Shown here: positions 1 to 7,825 of the stretch, piece after piece
How positions within the stretch are numbered: the stretch's first letter is position 1
How the letters are laid out: every line of letters begins with the position of its first letter
Assembly (NCBI RefSeq): GCF_014287895.1
Contig: NZ_JACOPP010000003.1
Location: 62,001-126,000, forward strand
Source: Lawsonibacter hominis
GTDB taxonomy: Bacteria > Bacillota > Clostridia > Oscillospirales > Oscillospiraceae
Length of the DNA: 64,000 bases
Direction of reading: 5' to 3'
Program-made: the position numbers and the translations under genes
Notes under the pieces: model-generated
What the model was told of the DNA's origin: nothing
The model's input: the letters and a program-made list of their open reading frames with translations, nothing else
The model's database searches: none

Positions 1-1
1 G

Positions 2-139
2 GGGCACGAGGCGCTGGAGGCCTACCTGGAGCATCCGCTCCACCGTAGCTTTGCAGAGGAGATCGAGCCCTGTATATCCCGGCGCCTAACATTTGATTGC
101 ATGGAAATGGAAAGATTGGAAAGGAGAGAGACATCTTGA
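2..139 (+). CDS. Dabb-domain protein, C-terminal part (start outside window)
   Basis: The reading frame is open from base 2 to a TGA at 137-139 and gives 45 residues beginning GHEALEAYLEHPLHRSFAEE. The pattern of an 'ALEAYLEHPLH' helix followed by a short strand resembles the end of stress-responsive alpha/beta-barrel (Dabb) proteins, small dimeric ferredoxin-like folds often found in sugar and aromatic catabolic operons. The TGA overlaps the TTG start of the next gene (TTGA), so the two are translationally coupled and belong to one operon with the UxaA-type genes and kdgT. Only the C-terminus is visible, so the family call is tentative. Confidence 0.6.
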   Translation, partial: GHEALEAYLEHPLHRSFAEEIEPCISRRLTFDCMEMERLERRETS

Positions 140-405
140 TCAATGCGGTTCTTATGGCGTCAAACGACGATGTGGTTACCGTTACCCAGGCTGTACCCGC
201 CGGCGGAGAGATCTGCTATCAGCGGGAGGGTGAGACATTTTCCCTTGCCGCCGCCACCGACGTACCCCTCTACCACAAGGCGGCCCTGCGGGATCTGGCG
301 GAGGGAAGCTCCGTCATCAAGTATGGCGAGCATATCGGCCACGCCACCCGGCCCATCGGCCGTGGGGAACACGTCCACACGCAGAATCTGAGTAGTACAC
401 TCTGA
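136..405 (+). CDS. UxaA-family hydrolase, small SAF-domain subunit
   Basis: An 89-residue protein matching the N-terminal SAF domain of altronate/galactarate dehydratases (UxaA family). Conserved features are the 'VPLYHKAALRDL' stretch, 'VIKYGEHIG' and the terminal 'GEHVHTQNL'. I chose the TTG at 136 because it overlaps the previous stop and is preceded by GGAAAGGAGAG at 118-128; the ATG at 97 has no ribosome binding site. In full-length UxaA this domain is fused to the catalytic domain; here it is a separate gene placed 18 bp before the large subunit, an arrangement common in Firmicutes. The pair probably dehydrates a sugar acid to a 2-keto-3-deoxy acid; the exact substrate cannot be read from sequence. 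Confidence 0.85.
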   Translation: MINAVLMASNDDVVTVTQAVPAGGEICYQREGETFSLAAATDVPLYHKAALRDLAEGSSVIKYGEHIGHATRPIGRGEHVHTQNLSSTL

Positions 406-423
406 GGGGGGGAGGGGATCGGC

Positions 424-1581
424 ATGCATTTTATGGGATATCGCCGCACGGATGGCCACGTAGGCATCCGCAACCACGTGGTGGTCATGCCGGGCTGCAT
501 ATGCTCGGCTGGAGCAGCCAGGAAGATCTGTGAGAAGAGCGGGGCCACCTATCTCTATAATCCCAACGGCTGTGCTCAAGATGCTAGGGACACCGCCATG
601 ACCCTGGAGATCCTGTCTGGCCTCATCGCCAACGGCAATGTGTACGGGGCCCTCATTGTGGGGCTGGGCTGTGAAAGCATCCAGGAGGCCCGGTACATGG
701 AGGCCATCCGGAAAAAGACCGATAAACCCGTCCGCTATATCAGCATCCAGAAGGAGGGAGGCCTGGGGCGCACGGTGGCCCATGGCCTGGAACTGGTGGC
801 GCAACTCCAGCAGGAGGCCCGGGCCTGCCGGCGGGAGAGTTGCGATATAAGCGAACTCATCGTGGGCCTGGAGTGCGGTGGCTCCGACCCCACCTCTGGC
901 TTTTCCATCAACGTGGTGCTGGGCAATACCTCCGACCGCCTGGTAGATCTGGGGGGCACCACCATCCTATGCGAGACGCCGGAGGCCATCGGGGCAGAGA
1001 ATATCCTCAAACGCCGGGGCTGTACCCCCCAGGTGGGGCAGCAGCTCTATGACGCCGTGCTGGCCAATGAACGCCGCCACCTGGAAGCCGGCGAGGATAT
1101 CCGCAATGTAAACCCCTCCCCCGGTAATAAGGCTGGTGGTCTCACCACCTTGGAAGAAAAGTCCATCGGGTGCGTCCACAAGAGCGGTACCAGGCCCTTC
1201 CAGGCGGTTTACAGCTACGGGCAGATGGTGGACAAGAAGGGCTTAGTATTCATGGACGGCACCGCCTACGACGTGGCATCCACCATGTCCCTTATTGCCG
1301 GCGGGGCCCAGTTGGTAGTGTTCACCACCGGCCTGGGTACCCCCGTTGGCAGTGCCATCGCCCCCGTCCTCAAGGCCACCGGAAATGGACATACCGCCCA
1401 GTGGCTGGAGGACATCATCGACTTCGACAGTAGCGCCAGCATCACCGGTGAGAAGACGGTGGAAGCTCTAGGGGATGAGTTGCTGAAGTATATCTGCCGT
1501 GTGTGCGACGGCGAGCTGGTCAAGGCGGAGATCAACGGCATCTCCGACATGGCCATCGATCAAATGGGCAGTTACTGCTAA
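424..1581 (+). CDS. UxaA-family hydrolase, large catalytic subunit
   Basis: A 385-residue protein with the signature layout of the altronate/galactarate dehydratase C-terminal domain. It starts MGYRRTDGHVGIRNHVVV, then has 'NPNGCAQ' and 'GLGCES' near residues 45-80, 'LECGGSDPTSG' near 150-160, and 'TTGLGTPVG' near 300-310. Cysteines in the GCAQ, GCES and ECGGSD segments are the usual metal or Fe-S ligands of the family. A GGGGGAGGGG ribosome site precedes the ATG. With the SAF subunit upstream and the KdgT-type permease downstream it makes a compact route for uptake and dehydration of a hexonate or uronate-derived acid. No KdgK or KdgA is visible here; they would lie outside the window. Confidence 0.88.
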   Translation: MHFMGYRRTDGHVGIRNHVVVMPGCICSAGAARKICEKSGATYLYNPNGCAQDARDTAMTLEILSGLIANGNVYGALIVGLGCESIQEARYMEAIRKKTDKPVRYISIQKEGGLGRTVAHGLELVAQLQQEARACRRESCDISELIVGLECGGSDPTSGFSINVVLGNTSDRLVDLGGTTILCETPEAIGAENILKRRGCTPQVGQQLYDAVLANERRHLEAGEDIRNVNPSPGNKAGGLTTLEEKSIGCVHKSGTRPFQAVYSYGQMVDKKGLVFMDGTAYDVASTMSLIAGGAQLVVFTTGLGTPVGSAIAPVLKATGNGHTAQWLEDIIDFDSSASITGEKTVEALGDELLKYICRVCDGELVKAEINGISDMAIDQMGSYC

Positions 1582-1634
1582 GTTCCCTGAAAATTTATAC
1601 TGTCTGCAAAGGACTTTAGAGAGGAGAGCAAGCT

Positions 1635-2612
1635 ATGAAAATCCTGAAAACCATACAAAAGGTCCCCGGTGGTCTGATGGTTGTCCCTCTATTCTTGGGC
1701 GCTATCGTTAATCTGGTATTTCCTCAGTTTCTGGATCTGGGTGGCATGACCACCGCCACATTCAAATCCGGAGCCTCTGCTTTTATCGGAGCCAGCCTGA
1801 TGTGCGTGGGCTCTCAGATTACCGTCACCCGGGTGGGCGAGCCCCTCAAGCGGGGTGCAGTGTTGCTAATCGCCAAGTTCCTGGCCGGCTTCGTGCCCAC
1901 CGTCATCGCCAACATGATTTGGGGCCCCGCCGGCGTGCTGGGGATTACCCCTCTAATGCTCCTGGCCGCCGTCACCAACAGCAACGGGGGTATGTACCTG
2001 GGCCTGATGACGAACTTTGGGGATGAAAACGACCTGGGTGCCCAGTCCCTGCTAGGTATCAATGACGGCCCCTTTCTTACCCTGCTGGGGCTGGGTCTGG
2101 CCGGTGTAACCAGCTTCGATTGGAAGTCCTTACTGGCCTCTGTGGTACCCCTAATCGTAGGCATCATCTTGGGAAATCTGGACAAGGACATCCGGAAATT
2201 CCTGCAACCCGGCATCATGTTTACCCTGCCCTTCTTGGCGTTCTGCCTGGGGACCGGCCTGAACCTGCGCAACATCGTTACCGGCGGCGCCATCGGTATC
2301 GTCCTGGGTGTACTGGTAGTGGTTCTCACCGGTATCTTCACCATCACTGCCGATAAGCTGATTCTGCGTCGTCCTGGCTACGCCGGCGCCGCCATCTGCA
2401 CTACCGCTGGCAATGCCGTGGCCGTTCCCGCTATTATCGCAGAGGCATCTCCCAACCTAGCCTACCAGGTGGAGTCCGCCACCGCAGCCGTGGCTACTGC
2501 CGTCATTGTCACCGCCATTCTCTGCCCCATTGTCACCAGCCTGATGGCCAAGAAGTTCGGTTGCCCCAAGCTGGAGCGGGAGGCCCTGGCCAATCAGGAT
2601 GTCAAAGGCTGA
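1635..2612 (+). CDS. kdgT: 2-keto-3-deoxygluconate permease
   Basis: A 325-residue hydrophobic protein of the KdgT family, which imports 2-keto-3-deoxygluconate by proton symport. About ten membrane segments can be seen, starting with 'GGLMVVPLFLGAIVNLVFP'. Family-typical stretches include 'GASAFIGASLMCVGSQI', 'AVTNSNGGMYLGLM', 'GINDGPFLTLLGLG' and 'AAICTTAGNAVAVPA'. GAGAGGAGAG sits a few bases before the ATG. The gene follows the UxaA-type dehydratase by 53 bp and ends the operon; two hairpins lie downstream. Length is close to the family norm. Confidence 0.9.
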   Translation: MKILKTIQKVPGGLMVVPLFLGAIVNLVFPQFLDLGGMTTATFKSGASAFIGASLMCVGSQITVTRVGEPLKRGAVLLIAKFLAGFVPTVIANMIWGPAGVLGITPLMLLAAVTNSNGGMYLGLMTNFGDENDLGAQSLLGINDGPFLTLLGLGLAGVTSFDWKSLLASVVPLIVGIILGNLDKDIRKFLQPGIMFTLPFLAFCLGTGLNLRNIVTGGAIGIVLGVLVVVLTGIFTITADKLILRRPGYAGAAICTTAGNAVAVPAIIAEASPNLAYQVESATAAVATAVIVTAILCPIVTSLMAKKFGCPKLEREALANQDVKG

Positions 2613-2696
2613 TTGGCCATCTGCTAAGTGCAAGTAAAACTCCTGGATTTCTGTAAGACCCGGAAGTCTGCCCGGGGACACCACCCAAGCAGATAC

Positions 2697-2731
2697 CCAC
2701 AGGGACAGAGGATACCCCACGTCCCTGTGGG
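2697..2731. terminator. Hairpin after kdgT
   Basis: An 11-bp perfect stem (2697-2707 with 2721-2731; CCCACAGGGAC/GTCCCTGTGGG) with a 13-nt loop lies about 85 bp after the kdgT stop. No strong T-run follows, so it may be an mRNA 3'-end stabiliser rather than a terminator. Confidence 0.45.
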
Positions 2732-2801
2732 CAATGTTTGAGTTGCCCATCAATGACAACGGCTTGTATTAATCGGTTGTGCTGTAAAGGTTCATTTGCC
2801 A

Positions 2802-2848
2802 CAAAAGGAAAGGTGCATCGCTTTATAAGCAATGCACCTTTCCTTTGT
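2802..2848 (+). terminator. Probable intrinsic terminator of the kdgT operon
   Basis: An almost perfect stem of about 17 bp, ACAAAAGGAAAGGTGCAT pairing with ATGCACCTTTCCTTTGT, around a short AT-rich loop. The T-rich 3' arm acts as the U-tract. It lies between kdgT and the IS5-type element. Confidence 0.6.
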
Positions 2849-2941
2849 TTCAGCGAGGTCATGGCCTTCTGCTCACACATCCGAAAGTCCGTTTGAATAA
2901 TATCACCTAGGTGGCGTCTACACGAAACAAATGATATAATA

Positions 2942-4484
2942 CTCAAACTTCGCACCCTGTTTGAGCGTCAAAATCAGCCTTTAGGCTGTCCAAATCGAGA
3001 AATTCCGCAATATCAGCAGGCAAATCAGCCAAGAACTTCACGATGAGGGCACAAATACCCTGCTGCAAGGGATTAAACCCCTGCAGCAATTCTCCCAGAA
3101 AAAGTTGCAATTTCTCCAAAGCCTCCGTAAACGATATGTCCGCCAATTCGTCTGCTACCAGGCAAAACAATGGTCCGGCAGAACGAAGATCCTGGTTCTC
3201 CCGGATACCAACCGCCAGGAATATATATCGGGCAAACACAATGGCGCACTGGGCGCACATTGCATCGTAAGAAAGAGAGCGGCACTCGCCGGTCAGACGC
3301 AGCACAGATTTGCTGGTTTTGAAGAAAACCTCAATGTCCTAGCGCTTGCCGTATAGCTGGATGGTCTCGTACTCTGTCAACGTAGTATCGGTAGAAATCA
3401 GCACCAGATAGTCTTTCCGGTTGCTGCGGTTTCGGACAAATAGCAACTTGGCTGGAATAGGCGCATCCTCCGGCTCTCCACCGCAAATTTCAATGGGGAC
3501 GCTCAGCAAATACCGGGAGCGGCCACGGTGTTTTTTGCACCGAGCGTAGATATCCTTGCAGGACAGCAGCTCACCCTGAAACGAGTAGTGGATCTTGCTG
3601 CTTTTCTTCACCATAGACACGACATCCAGATTCTTTTCCCGCATGGAACGGATTACCTTCGGGGAAGAAAACCAGCGATCAAAGAGAACATAGTCTGCAC
3701 AAATCCCGGCAGACTGGGCTTCGGAAATCAAATCTGAGATGACTTCCGTCCCCTTTTTCACAGCCAATTTTCGTATTTTTGCTCCGTTGCTGCGAGAATT
3801 CAGAACCTTTCCTTCAAAAAGCCGATTCTCCTGTTTTTCTGTAGACAACAGACAGGAATTCACCGGAAGGAAGGTCACGCCGTCAGACCAGCCAAGGGTC
3901 AGCATGCGGTAGCCACGGGTGTAACGGTGACGGGCATGGTCGTAAACCTTCGCCAACAGCTCAACTTTTTTGGAGCCGTTTCTCTCGAAAACGGTGTCAT
4001 CAATGACAAAAGCGTTCCTGCGTTTTTCGTTGGTCAAAGGCTCCAACGTTGTTCCAATGATCTTGGCAGAGAGCAGCGTGGTAAAGCGCATCCAGTTGAT
4101 GTGCGTGGCGTTTTTGAGACGGTATACGGCATCCTTTCCGAAAAATGGAGCCTTGCCGGATTGCATGTCCAGAAACATGCTGCGATTGCGAAATACCAGG
4201 CAAAACAGGTAGCTCATGATGGCCATGACGGACACGCCTTGCTGCTTGTAGGCATTGCTTTTTCGCAGAATTTCACTTAGCTGATACCGCTTGAAAAATT
4301 CCTGGATCCTTGCGGAAGTCTGCTTCCCATTTTCTTCATCAAATGCTATACTCTTCATTGTGCAGACCCTCTTTTTATGTGTTTGGTGATGTGTGGTAAC
4401 TTCATTTTAACACATATTGGGCCTGCACATTTTTGTTTTTATCTTACTTAAAAAGTTGTATTTTTTAAGGGTGCGAAGTTTGAG
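2942..4484 (-). mobile_element. IS4-superfamily element nested in the IS5-type element
   Basis: Perfect 17-bp terminal inverted repeats: CTCAAACTTCGCACCCT at 2942-2958 and AGGGTGCGAAGTTTGAG at 4468-4484. An exact 8-bp direct duplication ATATAATA flanks them at 2934-2941 and 4485-4492, so both boundaries are certain. It carries one transposase frame on the minus strand, broken by an amber codon. Perfect ends and duplication point to a recent insertion. Confidence 0.93.
2943..4358 (-). pseudogene. IS4-type DDE transposase with an in-frame amber codon
   Basis: Translation from the ATG at 4358 (preceded by AGAGGG) gives 339 residues ending QLYGKR, then a TAG at 3339-3341. The same frame continues without other stops for 131 codons, starting DIEVFFKTSKS, to a TGA inside the terminal repeat. 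The expected family sequence here is YGKRW-D-I-E-VFFKTSK, the Y-x2-R-x3-E-x6-K signature that holds the catalytic Glu. One G-to-A change (TGG to TAG) therefore explains the stop. The other acidic residues are in place ('FVIDDTVFE', 'YVLFDRWFSS'). The truncated product lacks the catalytic Glu and should be dead unless the amber codon is suppressed. Confidence 0.9.
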
Positions 4485-4523
4485 ATATAATAGTTGCAAC
4501 TGAAGCAGTTGGAGGCTAAAGAT

Positions 4524-5290
4524 ATGGATGCATCCTACCATAGGCACGACATCAGTGACGCAGCATGGGAACTCATCGCGCCTTACCTCCCTGGTCAGCG
4601 TGGCCAATGGGGTGGAATAGCCGAGGATAATCGCAGATTCATCAATGCAGTCCTTTGGGTGCTACGCACCGGAGCGCCTTGGCGCGATCTTCCACCCGCC
4701 TATGGGAAATGGGGTACGGTACACCAGCGGTTTATCCGCTGGCGCAGAAAAGGGACTTGGGAGAAACTTCTGGAAATCTTGATTGATGAGCCTGACTTTG
4801 AATGGCTGATGATAGATGCGAGCCATGTAAAAGTGCATCCCCATGCAGCAGGGGCTCGTGGCGGTAATCAAGCCATGGCAAAGACAAAAGGGGGCTCAAC
4901 ACCAAGATACATCTGGCCGTGGATGTGCATGGTATGCCAGTCCAAATTATTGTTACAGAAGGTACCCGGGCAGATTGTAAAGAAGCTATCCATCTGATCA
5001 AAGGCATTGACGCAGAAGCACTGCTGGCGGATCGGGGATATGACACCGATGAGATCATTTCCTATGCTCTCGATGCAGGCATGGAGCCGGTTATTCCACC
5101 GAAACGCAATCGGAAGGAACTACGCGAGTATGATAAATATCTGTACCGGACGCGTCACTTGGTTGAGAACGCTTTTCTTGCGTTAAAACAGCGGCGTGGC
5201 ATAGCCATACGCTATGCAAAAACACTTGATGCCTTTGTCACTGCTGTTCAAGTCAGATGCATTGTCATTTGGCTGGACATCTTGGCATAA
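4524..5290 (+). CDS. IS5-family transposase, two frames joined by -1 frameshift
   Basis: Frame one starts at ATG 4524 (GGAGG at 4511-4514 region) and reads MDASYHRHDISDAAWELIAP and on to 'NQAMAKTKGG'. The continuation 'LNTKIHLAVDVHGMPVQII' lies in the -1 frame and ends at 5290. The crossing point is an A4G5 run at 4886-4894, a plausible slippery site just before the frames diverge. Together they form one DDE transposase of about 255 residues with 'LMIDASHVKVH', 'LLADRGYDTDEI' and the C-terminal 'RHLVENAFLALKQRRG'. Programmed frameshifting is known for several IS5 subgroups, so I call this functional rather than broken, but a simple indel cannot be excluded. The IS4-type insertion upstream removes its native leader. 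Confidence 0.82.
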
Positions 5291-5368
5291 CTCGTGTAGA
5301 CACAATCTAGACAAAACAGAAAGAATCGGCGGCTACGCCTTGAGAGCAATTTCGAGGAGATTACGCCG

Positions 5369-5497
5369 ATGAGGAACTACCCAAAAGCCCTGAAAAGAAA
5401 ACTTCTGGATACCATGGGGCTGTTGACAAAGCCCGCGTATCACTGGAAATATGATATAATGAAAAAAGAGCGGAGAGGGGGATGGGAATGCAACTGA
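5369..5497 (+). pseudogene. Short truncated reading frame before the chimeric integrase
   Basis: GAGGAG at 5354-5359 precedes ATG 5369, which opens a 42-codon frame starting MRNYPKALKRKLLDTMG. It then runs into the leader of the IS1182-type fragment and stops at 5495-5497. The good ribosome site suggests the first codons of a real gene cut off by the insertion. I do not recognise the product. Confidence 0.3.
5451..5460 (+). promoter_or_regulatory. Extended -10 promoter of the IS1182-type leader
   Basis: TGATATAAT at 5452-5460 is an extended -10 (TGnTATAAT) 27 bp before the start codon at 5488. A perfect TTGACA at 5423-5428 is 26 bp away from it, too far to pair, so recognition would rest on the extended -10. 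Confidence 0.5.
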
Positions 5498-7257
5498 AGC
5501 TGCACATGGTGACGATAGAAGATTTGGTCCCTGAGGGACACTTTCTGCGAAAACTGGAAGCCACGCTGGACTTGTCCTTCGTGCGTGAAGAAACAGCCTA
5601 TTTGTACAGCCCCAGGTATGGCCGCCCGTCCATCGCCCCAGTGATGCTGGTGAAGTATCTGATGGTAGGATACCTGTACGGAATCCCATCGGAACGGCAG
5701 ATCGAGCAGCGGATTCAGACGGATGTGGCCCTGCGGTGGTATCTGGGTCTGGAGCTGTTTGACCGGGTACCGGACCACAGCACCATCTCTCAACTGCGCC
5801 GTCGCAAGCTTTCTTTCCGCAAGGTTTTCCGCCGGCTGTTTGAGGAAGTGGTGCGTCAGTGCATCAAGAAAGGTCTGGCCAGCGGACGGCTGGCAGCCAC
5901 CGACTCCACTCATGTGGACGAGAACGGCGAGACCAAACAGAAGTGGGAAACCCGCACTTCCTATCAGGAGGCATTGAAGCGCAAGGCAGAGATCGAGAGC
6001 CAGAAAAGCTCCAACTCCTTTCTTCCGCCCACCAATCAGAATATTACGGAGTTCCTGTCGGACTTCGTCTCCCTCTATGGTGAAAAACGGTGGGGTGTGT
6101 CCATGTACGACAGCCAAAACTCGCTGATTGCCAACTACATCAACCCCATCATCGGGGATATGAAGGTGCAGGACATCACCACGCGGGTGGTGGACAAGTA
6201 CATCCAGACCTTGCAGAAAACCCCTGCGGTGAACACCAGGACGCACCACGCCAAAACGGAGTTCGTGACCAACGCTACCATCGAGAAGATCATCAAACTT
6301 CTCCGCTGTGCCTTCAAGCAGGCGGTTCGGTGGGAGCTGGTTGCCAAGAACCCCTTTGATAATGTGGTGTTGCCCAAAGTGGAATACAAGAAGCGGGACA
6401 TCTGGACCGCCGATATGATCCGCACCGCCCTGGACCAGTGTACGGACAGCAAACTCTATGTGGCAATGAACCTGGCCTTTGCCTGTTCGCTGCGCATGGG
6501 TGAGATTCTAGGACTGACCTGGAGCAATGTCCACATCTCCGATGAAGAAATCGCTGACGACAACGCCTATGTCTACATCGACAAGGAGCTGGCGCGGGCC
6601 TCTAAGCGAGCCATTGAGATGCTGGGGCAAAAAGACATCTACCATGTGTTCACGCCTCTGTTTCCCAACACCAGCACCAGGATCATTTTGAAGAAGCCCA
6701 AGACTGATTCCAGTATCCGCAAGGTGTGGTTGCCCAAGACTCTGGCTTATATCCTGCGAGAATGGAAATCCGCGCAAGACGAGCTGCGGGCGCTGCTCCG
6801 CGACGAGTATCAGGACTACGATCTGGTGGTGGCGCTGGCCAATGGCCGCCCCTGTGAGGACCGTATCATCCTGAAGTCGTTCGAAAAGCTGCGGGAGAAG
6901 GCAGGGCTACCCAAAGTGGTCTTTCACTCCCTACGCCATTCCAGTACCACCTATAAGCTGAAGCTCAACCACGGCGACCTGAAGGCCACCCAGGGCGATA
7001 CCGGACACGCCCAGATCGACATGATCACCAGCGTGTATGCGCACATTCTGGACGAGGACCACAAGATCAACGCCCAGAAGTTTGAGAGCGCCTTCTATGC
7101 CAATCCTGACCTGCGTTCGGTTCGTCCCCCGGAGGAACCAAAGGAACCGGTGCCCGCCACATTGGATTTGGAGGCCCTGGTGGAACAGCTTCGCAAGTCG
7201 CCGGAACTGGCCAACACATTGGCCGCATTGCTGGCGTCGGCCCCATCCGAAAAATAG
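5488..7257 (+). CDS. Chimera: IS1182-type transposase N-terminus fused to tyrosine integrase
   Basis: One uninterrupted frame of about 589 residues. Residues 1-143 (MQLKLHMVTIEDLVPEGHFL to 'LAATDSTHV') are the DUF772-containing start of an IS1182-family transposase, ending at the first catalytic Asp. From 'DENGETKQKWET' (near base 5917) it becomes an integrative-element tyrosine recombinase. This part has an AP2-like arm-binding remnant ('EALKRKAEIE'), a SAM-like core-binding domain ('NYINPIIGDMKVQDIT') and a catalytic domain. Catalytic residues are present: Arg in 'CSLRMGEILGL', His-x-x-Arg in 'HSLRHSS', His in 'TGHAQIDM' and Tyr in 'SVYAHIL'. The first ~40 integrase residues, including part of the arm-binding domain, are replaced. 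I start at ATG 5488, seven bases after AGAGGGGG. Strand exchange chemistry may survive; att recognition is probably altered. Confidence 0.85.
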   Translation: MQLKLHMVTIEDLVPEGHFLRKLEATLDLSFVREETAYLYSPRYGRPSIAPVMLVKYLMVGYLYGIPSERQIEQRIQTDVALRWYLGLELFDRVPDHSTISQLRRRKLSFRKVFRRLFEEVVRQCIKKGLASGRLAATDSTHVDENGETKQKWETRTSYQEALKRKAEIESQKSSNSFLPPTNQNITEFLSDFVSLYGEKRWGVSMYDSQNSLIANYINPIIGDMKVQDITTRVVDKYIQTLQKTPAVNTRTHHAKTEFVTNATIEKIIKLLRCAFKQAVRWELVAKNPFDNVVLPKVEYKKRDIWTADMIRTALDQCTDSKLYVAMNLAFACSLRMGEILGLTWSNVHISDEEIADDNAYVYIDKELARASKRAIEMLGQKDIYHVFTPLFPNTSTRIILKKPKTDSSIRKVWLPKTLAYILREWKSAQDELRALLRDEYQDYDLVVALANGRPCEDRIILKSFEKLREKAGLPKVVFHSLRHSSTTYKLKLNHGDLKATQGDTGHAQIDMITSVYAHILDEDHKINAQKFESAFYANPDLRSVRPPEEPKEPVPATLDLEALVEQLRKSPELANTLAALLASAPSEK

Positions 7258-7270
7258 GGCGGGAAAATCG

Positions 7271-7331
7271 TATTAGCAAATCGGCGTTTTTTATTAGCAA
7301 GGCCGGAAAAATAGTTCGAAGCCAATTAGCA
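7271..7331 (+). repeat. Three spaced ATTAGCA direct repeats behind the integrase
   Basis: TATTAGCAA occurs at 7271-7279 and 7292-7300, and ATTAGCA at 7325-7331. Start-to-start spacings are 21 and about 32 bp, close to two and three helical turns. Phased short repeats next to an integrase gene are what arm-type binding sites of an attachment site look like. This is inference only. Confidence 0.4.
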
Positions 7332-7400
7332 GGCATACAGCGGAAAATGTATAAAATCGTTCCGGTGGAGCGGAAAGAACGCTCCGAGGAAATAATAACA

Positions 7401-7446
7401 AAAACCGCTGTAAACCATCAAAAAACGGATCACAGCGGTCATTTTT
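7401..7446 (+). terminator. Terminator after the integrase chimera
   Basis: ACCGCTGT at 7404-7411 pairs with ACAGCGGT at 7432-7439. The stem is preceded by an A-run and followed by CATTTTTGG. It probably ends integrase transcription. Confidence 0.55.
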
Positions 7447-7825
7447 GGAGCGTGTTGACGAAAAAGATGCACCTTATATGAGCGTTGCCGTTTATATGTT
7501 GTATGGGTGTTTTACTTTACAGCGAAAACCTTGGCGCAGTGGAGATTTATTTGCATCGAGTATATCAAATGAGCAGCAGGCTCCCAATTAAAATAAGTGC
7601 CATCATTTTACTATAATTTGTAATTTCGATGAATTTTTTCTTGACGTATTCATCAGTTCCTGATGTTAACATATGCATATCTGTAGAAGTCGGGTTAATC
7701 ATCACTAAAATGGACACCCAAAATGGAGAAATATGGGCTTTGTCAGCATTACTAAAAGTGAAGCATGGAACAGGATTTAAAACTATTGTTAATGCGAGAC
7801 TTTTTTATAAGTATACTTGAAATGC

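Larger units (their letters stand above)
2911..5306 (+). mobile_element. IS5-family element, interrupted by an IS4-type element
   Basis: The ends are imperfect 15-bp inverted repeats: GTGGCGTCTACACGA at 2911-2925 and TCGTGTAGACACAAT at 5292-5306 (12 of 15 positions match, the inner ten perfectly). They are flanked by a direct CTAG at 2907-2910 and 5307-5310. IS5-group elements duplicate YTAR, which CTAG fits. The element encodes the two-frame transposase at 4524-5290. A second insertion sequence sits at 2942-4484 in its leader, between the left end and the transposase start; without it the IS5-type element would be about 0.85 kb, a normal size for the group. Confidence 0.85.
7258..7825. other. 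Intergenic region after the integrase
   Basis: No convincing gene. It holds three ATTAGCA repeats (7272-7331) and a terminator (7404-7446), then about 380 bp of AT-rich DNA. A 63-codon frame at 7629-7820 has no ribosome site and no recognisable product. Confidence 0.6.

Noticed and set aside
5423..5460. TTGACA plus TATAAT as one promoter before the chimera
   Set aside because: The 26-bp spacing is too long; only the extended -10 is supported.
7629..7820. 63-codon plus-strand frame in the integrase-HEPN gap
   Set aside because: No ribosome site, no recognisable product, composition like the surrounding non-coding DNA.
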